Under the pieces are notes generated by a model. That model searched no databases and was not told the DNA's origin. It worked only from the letters and a program-made list of their open reading frames with translations. A stretch of DNA of 64,000 bases from Amycolatopsis lurida (lineage in GTDB: Bacteria; Actinomycetota; Actinomycetes; Mycobacteriales; Pseudonocardiaceae). Below, one piece after another: positions 58,943-64,000 of this stretch. The position numbers and the translations under genes were made by a program. The stretch covers positions 434,001 through 498,000 of the forward strand of contig NZ_FNTA01000004.1 in the NCBI RefSeq assembly GCF_900105055.1, read 5' to 3'. Each line of letters starts with the position of its first letter. The first letter of the stretch is position 1.

Positions 58943-60501
58943 GTCGTAGTCTTCTCTCTGTCCACTTCGGACTCGATAGCGGCGTGGGTCTCCCGCAGCC
59001 GGAACTTGAGGATCTTGCCCGAGGCGTTGCGGGGCAGTTCGTCCGCGAACACGAAGTACTTGGGCACCTTGTACCCGGCGAGCCGTTCCCGGCAGAACGC
59101 CCGGAGCGCGTCCGCGTCGACGGCCTGGTCCGCTTCGGTGACGACGACCGCGCAGCCGACCTCGGTGTAGCGCGTGTCCGGGACCGCGACGACCGCGGCC
59201 TCCAGCACCTGCGGGTGGGTCGCCAGCACCTTCTCGACCTCGGCCGGGTAGATGTTCTCCCCGCCACTGCGGATCATGTCCTTGGCCCGGCCCGCCAGAT
59301 GCAGGAAACCGTCGGCATTGACGTATCCGAGGTCCCCGGTGCGGCACCATCCCTCATGGAAGGTCGCGCGGGTCGCGTCCGGACGGTTCCAGTAACCCTG
59401 ACTCACCGCCGGGCCGCGCACCTCGATCTCACCGACCTCACCGACCGCGGCCCGTTCACCGAACGGCGTGACGACGCGCGCCTCGGCCAGCGGCAACGGA
59501 CGGCCGATGCTCTTCGGCTGCGCGAGGAAATCGGCGTCTTCGAGGGTCGTCGCGATCGCGCCGCCTTCGGTCAGGCCGTACACCTGCGTGAGCTTGACTC
59601 CGGGCAACCGCCGTTTGACCTCCTCCGCGGTGGACGGCATGAGCGTGTCCCCGCCGAGGATGAGCCGTCGCAGTGATTTCGGCAGCAGCTCTTCCAGGTC
59701 GGGCCGGTGCAGCAGCTCGTTGAGCATGAACGGGAAGAGCAGGCAGTCGGTCACCTGCTCCGCGCGCAGCACCTCCAGGAGCCTGTCGACCGTGAAGTTG
59801 CCCGAGGGCAGGAACACTCCGCGTCCGTGCATGAGCAGCGCGGGCGCGACGACGGCCTCGAACCCGCCGGCGTGGTAGATCGGCCCGGGGACCAGCGCGA
59901 CGGTGTCCTCGGAGAACTGCCAGCGCAGGGCCTGTGCCGTCGCGACCGCGACGGTGTTGCGGTGCGTCCAGATCGCGCCCTTCGGCGAGCCGGTGGTGCC
60001 CGAGGTGTACAGCAGGCTCATCGGGTCCTGCTCCCCCAGTTCGGGGAGGTCGGCGAGCGGCTCACGACCACGCAGGACGTCGAACGGCGATGCCCATTCA
60101 GGCACAGGGTCGTCCGTGTCGGCGAGCACCACGTACGTGCCGACGCCCGCTTCGTGCCGCACAGGCGCGACCCGGTCGGCCAGGCTGCCGTGCACGATCA
60201 CCACCGACGCACCCGAATCCGCCAGGATGAAGGCCAGTTCCGCCGGTGCGAGCCGGAAATTCAGCCGGACGGTGATCACCCCGAGCCTCGTGGCCGCGAG
60301 GAACAGCGGCACGTACTCGGCATCGTTGAACAGCATCAGGCCGAGCCGGTCGCCTTTGCGCAACCCGAGTTCGCCGAGTGCGCGTGCGTACTGCCTTGTC
60401 CGCGCGTCTAGCTCGCCGTAGGTCATCCGCACGCGGGTGTCGAAGCTGAACGCGACCCGATCCGCGTGGGGCGCGGCCTCGAGAATCCAGTTGAACGTCA
60501 T
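58939..60501 (-). CDS. AMP-forming acid-CoA ligase, copy B
   Basis: A 520-aa ANL ligase: P-loop LLYTSGTTGSPKG, PIYHAGGFEAV, YGLTEGGAIATT, hinge GWCRTGDLGYVNADGF...RAKDMIRSGGENIYP, and Lys in NASGKILK. The sequence differs more from ligase A than the other paralogous pairs do, so substrates may differ. The ATG at 60501 overlaps the aldehyde dehydrogenase stop, and the stop overlaps the SDR start. It activates the acid made by the aldehyde dehydrogenase or the HyuB-containing enzyme. Confidence 0.9.
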   Translation of the reverse strand: MTFNWILEAAPHADRVAFSFDTRVRMTYGELDARTRQYARALGELGLRKGDRLGLMLFNDAEYVPLFLAATRLGVITVRLNFRLAPAELAFILADSGASVVIVHGSLADRVAPVRHEAGVGTYVVLADTDDPVPEWASPFDVLRGREPLADLPELGEQDPMSLLYTSGTTGSPKGAIWTHRNTVAVATAQALRWQFSEDTVALVPGPIYHAGGFEAVVAPALLMHGRGVFLPSGNFTVDRLLEVLRAEQVTDCLLFPFMLNELLHRPDLEELLPKSLRRLILGGDTLMPSTAEEVKRRLPGVKLTQVYGLTEGGAIATTLEDADFLAQPKSIGRPLPLAEARVVTPFGERAAVGEVGEIEVRGPAVSQGYWNRPDATRATFHEGWCRTGDLGYVNADGFLHLAGRAKDMIRSGGENIYPAEVEKVLATHPQVLEAAVVAVPDTRYTEVGCAVVVTEADQAVDADALRAFCRERLAGYKVPKYFVFADELPRNASGKILKFRLRETHAAIESEVDREKTTT

Positions 60502-61958
60502 CTCGTCCCTCCCCGCCCTTGCAGGATCTGCTTGAGCTCGGTGAATTCGAGAATCCCCTCGGGCCCGGCCTCCCGGCCCCAGCCCGACCCCTTCATCCCG
60601 CCGAACGGCGCCGTGAGCGCCGGACCGAACGCGTTGACGGCGACCGAACCCGCCCGGATCCGGCGGGCGTACTCGACACCCTTCGCCCAGTCTGCGGTGT
60701 AGACACTCGCCGACAACCCGTAGCTCGTGTCGTTCGCCAGCCGAAGCCCGTCCTCGGGATCGGTGTAGGTCAGCACGGCCGTGACCGGGCCGAAGACCTC
60801 GTTCTGCGCCAGTTCCGAGTCGCGAGCGACATCGGTGACGAGCGTGGGCTCGAAGTACCAGCCGCCGTCGAACCCGTCCGGCTTCTTCCCGCCGGTGACG
60901 ATCCGTGCCCCGTCGCCGACCGCGCGAGCGAGGAACCCCTCGGTGCGTTCGACGACCGACGGCGAGGCCAGCGGCCCGAGCTGGGTCCGTGGGTCGAGCG
61001 GATCGCCGATCGTGAGCCCTTCCCAGGCCTGCCGCAGTACCTCGATGATCTCGTCGTGCCGGCGTTCGGGCACGAGGATCCGGGACAGCGCGGCGCAGAC
61101 CTGCCCGCCGCCGCTGGTCGCACCCGGCACGAGTGTCTTGAGCACGACGGTCAGGTCCGCGTCGTCGAGGATCAGCGCCGGGGACTTCCCGCCCAGTTCG
61201 AGATGCGTGCGGGCGAACCGGTGGCGAGTGGCCTCGATGATCTGCTGCGCGGCCACCCGGCCGCCGGTCAGCGACACCATGTCGACGTACGGGCTCGCCG
61301 TCACGGCGCGGCCGACCTCGGCGTCGCCGCAGAGAATGCTCAACGCTCCCTCGGGGAATCCGGCGCCCGCCGCGCAATCGGCGATGATCCGCATGATCAG
61401 TTGCGACTCGATCGCCGCCTTGACGATCACCGGGCAGCCCGCGAGCAGCGCCGGGAGCACCTTGCTCGCGATCGTCACGAGCGGTCCGTTGTAGGCGATG
61501 ACCGCGGCGACGACGCCCGCCGCCTCGCGCCGCAGCACGACATCACCGAGCGCGGACTCGCGGGAGTCGTCGCACAGGACGTGGCCGGCGCTTTCCAGGA
61601 GCGTCCGCCAAGCGGCCACGGCGGCGAACCGGTGCAGAGTGCGGCTGTAGCGGACCGGCATCCCGGATTCGACGGCCCAGACCGCCCCCATGTCCTCGAG
61701 CCGCGCTTCCAGCGCCGCGCAGAACCGGCCACAGATCTCGACCCGCTCCGTGACCGGGAGTTCCGCCCACGTGGACAGTGCCTCACGAGCGGCCTGGATC
61801 GCGGCGAGCGCGTGCTTTTCCGACGGCAGCCCGACCGTGGCGACCGGCTCGCCGGTGCTCGGCGACACGATCTCCCGGCGTCCGCCGTCGGCAGGCACCC
61901 AGCCGCCTGCCAGGAACAGCTCGTCCGGATGCGGCACCGCCACGCCGCCGATGGTCAC
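60498..61958 (-). CDS. NAD(P)-dependent aldehyde dehydrogenase, copy B
   Basis: A 486-aa enzyme: THLELGGKSPALILDDADL with the general-base Glu, catalytic Cys in SGGGQVCAALSR, C-terminal GSVAVNAFGPALTAPFGGMKGSGWGRE. It is closely similar to copy A throughout (SPSTGE, VAAVIAYNGPLVT, the RTHLELGG block). The GTG at 61958 overlaps the TGA of the EthD-like gene (GTGA). It is part of the tightly packed operon with EthD-like, ligase and SDR genes. Confidence 0.9.
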   Translation of the reverse strand: MTIGGVAVPHPDELFLAGGWVPADGGRREIVSPSTGEPVATVGLPSEKHALAAIQAAREALSTWAELPVTERVEICGRFCAALEARLEDMGAVWAVESGMPVRYSRTLHRFAAVAAWRTLLESAGHVLCDDSRESALGDVVLRREAAGVVAAVIAYNGPLVTIASKVLPALLAGCPVIVKAAIESQLIMRIIADCAAGAGFPEGALSILCGDAEVGRAVTASPYVDMVSLTGGRVAAQQIIEATRHRFARTHLELGGKSPALILDDADLTVVLKTLVPGATSGGGQVCAALSRILVPERRHDEIIEVLRQAWEGLTIGDPLDPRTQLGPLASPSVVERTEGFLARAVGDGARIVTGGKKPDGFDGGWYFEPTLVTDVARDSELAQNEVFGPVTAVLTYTDPEDGLRLANDTSYGLSASVYTADWAKGVEYARRIRAGSVAVNAFGPALTAPFGGMKGSGWGREAGPEGILEFTELKQILQGRGGTR

Positions 61959-62677
61959 TTCGTCCCCTTCGCCGGGAAGAACGGGCTCACCGGTCGCAGG
62001 AACATCGAGCCGAACGGCAGCTTCATGAAGTCCGGCAGGATCATGTCACCGGAGATCAGCTGCCTTTTGACGTCTTCGCGCATCGGTCCGAGGTCGCCGC
62101 TGGTCTCGTAGATCGCCAGGTGGCTCACTTCGGGTGTCACGACACCCGGCAAGGGCTTGACGCTCGAGGTGACGAACCGCTGCGCCCGGACGAATCCGGG
62201 TGCCGACAGCACCTGCGGGATGTGCTCCTCGTCGTACCACTTGTCGTATTCGGCGCTGTCCTCCGGACGATCGCTGAAGACGAGCCAGAGGTGGCGATCG
62301 TCGAGGTCTTCGAGCTTGCCGAAGCGTTCCGAGTGGTGCGGTTCGCTGACCGGTTCGAGGAACAACGCCTTGAACGGCTGGATCATGAAGTCCGGCAGCA
62401 CCATGTCGCCGGACATGAGCATCCGCTTGACCTCTTCGCGGAAGCCCGCCGGGCTGCCGTCCAATTCGTACAGCGCCGCGTGCCCATAATCGATCGGCTC
62501 GGTGCCCGACAGCGGCTTGGTGTCCGCGACCACGAACCGCTGCGCGCCCACCATGCCCAGGGAGTCCATCACCTGCGGGATGTGCTCCTCGTCGTACCAC
62601 CGGTCGAAGGTGGCGCGCTCACCCGTGAACGTCGAGAAGGCGAAGAACAGGGTGCGGTCTCGGAAAGCGGGGATCAT
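61955..62677 (-). CDS. Two-domain EthD-like protein, copy B
   Basis: A 240-aa paralogue of the protein at 12.9-13.6 kb with the same internal duplication (WYDEEHIPQVM and WYDEEHIPQVL, each followed by AQRFV and a LPDFM segment). It starts with an ATG that overlaps the HyuB stop (ATGA). Retention of this unusual double-domain protein in both operons argues that it has a specific role in the pathway, probably on the HyuA/HyuB substrate or product. No signal peptide. Confidence 0.8.
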   Translation of the reverse strand: MIPAFRDRTLFFAFSTFTGERATFDRWYDEEHIPQVMDSLGMVGAQRFVVADTKPLSGTEPIDYGHAALYELDGSPAGFREEVKRMLMSGDMVLPDFMIQPFKALFLEPVSEPHHSERFGKLEDLDDRHLWLVFSDRPEDSAEYDKWYDEEHIPQVLSAPGFVRAQRFVTSSVKPLPGVVTPEVSHLAIYETSGDLGPMREDVKRQLISGDMILPDFMKLPFGSMFLRPVSPFFPAKGTK

Positions 62678-64000
62678 TTACCAGTCCTCTTCGTACGGAG
62701 TTTCTCGGTGGCCTGCTCGTCGACGCGCAGGCCTTCGGGATCGTGGTGTGGATCGCCGGTCACCACGACGCCGTAGTCCCTGGCCGCGCCCTCGACGCTG
62801 ACGTACTCGTTGCGCACGTCGGCGAGCACGCGGGCCGGGTCCCGTTCGAACGGATCACCCCAGCCACCGCCACCGTTGGTGACGCAGCGCAGGATCGTGC
62901 CGGGCGTCGTCTTCCACACCGGTTCGCTGGCGAAGTAGTGGTAGACGCCGTTTTCGGGGTCGAGCGCCTTGGACTCCGGGTCGAGGACGCCCGCGACCGG
63001 GACACTGCCGGCGTAGACGTCGGTGCCGGTACCGAGCAGGCGCCGCTCGTCCTCGCCGGGCGGGAAGAACCACATCGCCCCGGTGGGGCCTGCCTGGCCG
63101 CCGTTGGCTCCGACACCGCTGGGCACCTTGGTACGGAAGGGCGAGAGGTAGTGGCTCGCGTCGGACAGCCAGAGCGTGTCCTTCAGATTCGCCGCACCGC
63201 CGCGGAACGTGCCGGCGCCACCGGTGTCGATCGCGTGTTCCTTGCGGAGCATCACGACCGGGGAATCGTGTTCGATCGTCTCCGTCGCCGGGTCGAGGTT
63301 GTTCAGGAAGAACAGCACCGTGTAACTGTCACCATCGCCGTCCTTGGTGGCGCCCCACGGACCGTGCTCACCACCGCATTGGGTGGCACTCGTCCAGGGG
63401 GTACCGTCGGCGGTCAGCCCGGAAGCGTTGTGGGTGTTGGTGGAGCCGTAGTCGCCCGCCACGCCTTTCTCGCCCAGCACCGGGTTGAGTGCGTCGAAGA
63501 TGGCCGACACGACGGCCCCAGAGGCCTCCCAGAACATCATGATCCCGCCGTCCGGCGGCAGTGAGGAGACCAGTGTGCCGGGCGGGGTGGCGAGGTCGAT
63601 GGTGCGCCAGGTCCCCGAGGTGAACGGCACTTCCGGGTCCAGCAGCATCGTCAGCGCGACGCCTACCGCGGTCTTCGTGTCCAGCACCCCGCAGTTGATG
63701 CAGGTGCGTGCCTGCGGCGATGTGCCGTCGAGGTCCACCTCGATGTCCTGCCCGCGTTTGCGCAGGGTCACCTTCACCGTGTAATCGACGCTGTCGTCCA
63801 AACCGTCGGCGTCGATGACCGCGGAACCGGTGTAGTCGCCGTCGGGGACCAGCGCGATCGCCTCGCGCATCCGCTCGGCGGAGGTGTCACAGGCGTAGGT
63901 GAGCGTGCCCAGGTAAGCGTCGAGGCCGTACCGCTCGATGTTCTCCAGCACGAGTTGCTCACCGAGTTTGAGCTGCTGGTGGATGCTCTTGAAGTCCGGC
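62674..64000 (-). CDS. HyuB-type hydantoinase / ketone carboxylase subunit, copy B (5' end outside window)
   Basis: The C-terminal 441 residues of a HyuB-family protein. The frame is open to the right edge. Family blocks: DIEVDLDGTSPQARTCINCGVLDTKTAVG, PPDGGIMMFWEASGAVVSAIFDALNP, DSPVVMLRKEHAIDTGGAGTFRGGAANL, and the C-terminal GGGGWGDPFERDPARVL. Compare GGGGGWGDPLERD in copy A. A HyuA-type partner is expected just beyond 64 kb. Four genes of the same order-of-function set as Region 2 follow it with 4-bp overlaps. Confidence 0.88.
   Translation of the reverse strand, partial: PDFKSIHQQLKLGEQLVLENIERYGLDAYLGTLTYACDTSAERMREAIALVPDGDYTGSAVIDADGLDDSVDYTVKVTLRKRGQDIEVDLDGTSPQARTCINCGVLDTKTAVGVALTMLLDPEVPFTSGTWRTIDLATPPGTLVSSLPPDGGIMMFWEASGAVVSAIFDALNPVLGEKGVAGDYGSTNTHNASGLTADGTPWTSATQCGGEHGPWGATKDGDGDSYTVLFFLNNLDPATETIEHDSPVVMLRKEHAIDTGGAGTFRGGAANLKDTLWLSDASHYLSPFRTKVPSGVGANGGQAGPTGAMWFFPPGEDERRLLGTGTDVYAGSVPVAGVLDPESKALDPENGVYHYFASEPVWKTTPGTILRCVTNGGGGWGDPFERDPARVLADVRNEYVSVEGAARDYGVVVTGDPHHDPEGLRVDEQATEKLRTKRTGK

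Overview
The window comes from a high-GC actinomycete. Codon use, GTG starts, many 4-bp ATGA/GTGA gene overlaps, LuxR regulators, a fatty-acyl-AMP ligase/type I PKS pair and perfect intergenic hairpins all fit this. I infer the family Pseudonocardiaceae, most likely Amycolatopsis, but no rRNA or tRNA gene is present to prove it. No insertion sequence, CRISPR array, tRNA or rRNA was recognised.

Region 1 (1-8.6 kb, + strand) looks less GC-rich than the rest and resembles a defence island. It holds the 3' part of an Lhr-type SF2 helicase, a nuclease-DUF2075 helicase fusion with a Cys4 zinc insert, an unrecognised 500-aa protein, and an 883-aa phospholipase-D-like (HKD) protein overlapping the latter by 4 bp. 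A hairpin/T-tract terminator closes it at 8.73-8.77 kb.

Region 2 (9.2-20.7 kb) is catabolic. An MHS-type MFS importer converges on a seven-gene minus-strand operon: HyuA-type and HyuB-type subunits, a small CxxC protein, an AMP-forming acid-CoA ligase, a two-domain EthD-like protein, an aldehyde dehydrogenase and an SDR. A GAF-LuxR regulator (A) lies at the head of it. HyuA/HyuB, a small zinc subunit and a ligase recall acetophenone carboxylase with its CoA ligase.

Region 3 (20.7-32.3 kb) is a lipid/polyketide locus. An MFS exporter, a FadD32-like fatty-acyl-AMP ligase, a Pks13-like PKS carrying extra DH and KR domains, and an antigen-85-like exported esterase are read in one direction; the last three are coupled by 4-bp overlaps. 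A secreted beta-propeller/PKD protein is divergent.

Region 4 (32.7-57.9 kb) is again catabolic. It contains an AcoR-like regulator lacking the sigma-54 contact motif; an SDR plus SnoaL-like protein; a CoA-transferase divergent from aldehyde dehydrogenase-MmgE/PrpD; an eight-gene operon (MmgE/PrpD, a complete RbsABC-like importer whose second permease is fused to a beta-propeller, an SMP-30 protein, alcohol dehydrogenase, aldehyde dehydrogenase); LuxR regulator B; a frameshifted nitroreductase; and CitE lyase-MaoC hydratase-acyl-CoA synthetase-acyl-CoA dehydrogenase with a divergent alpha/beta hydrolase.

Region 5 (58.2-64 kb) is a rearranged paralogue of the Region 2 operon (HyuB, EthD-like, ALDH, CoA ligase, SDR). 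All four junctions are 4-bp overlaps, and the operon runs off the right edge.

Two recurrent DNA motifs tie the regions together. An AT-rich element (ATAT-N3-ATAT core and relatives) lies in front of six promoter regions, including all three regulator genes. The 18-bp palindrome TGTCCA-N6-TGGACA lies upstream of both the MFS/lipid operon and the SnoaL/SDR pair. Long perfect hairpins of a few sequence families close many of the transcription units.
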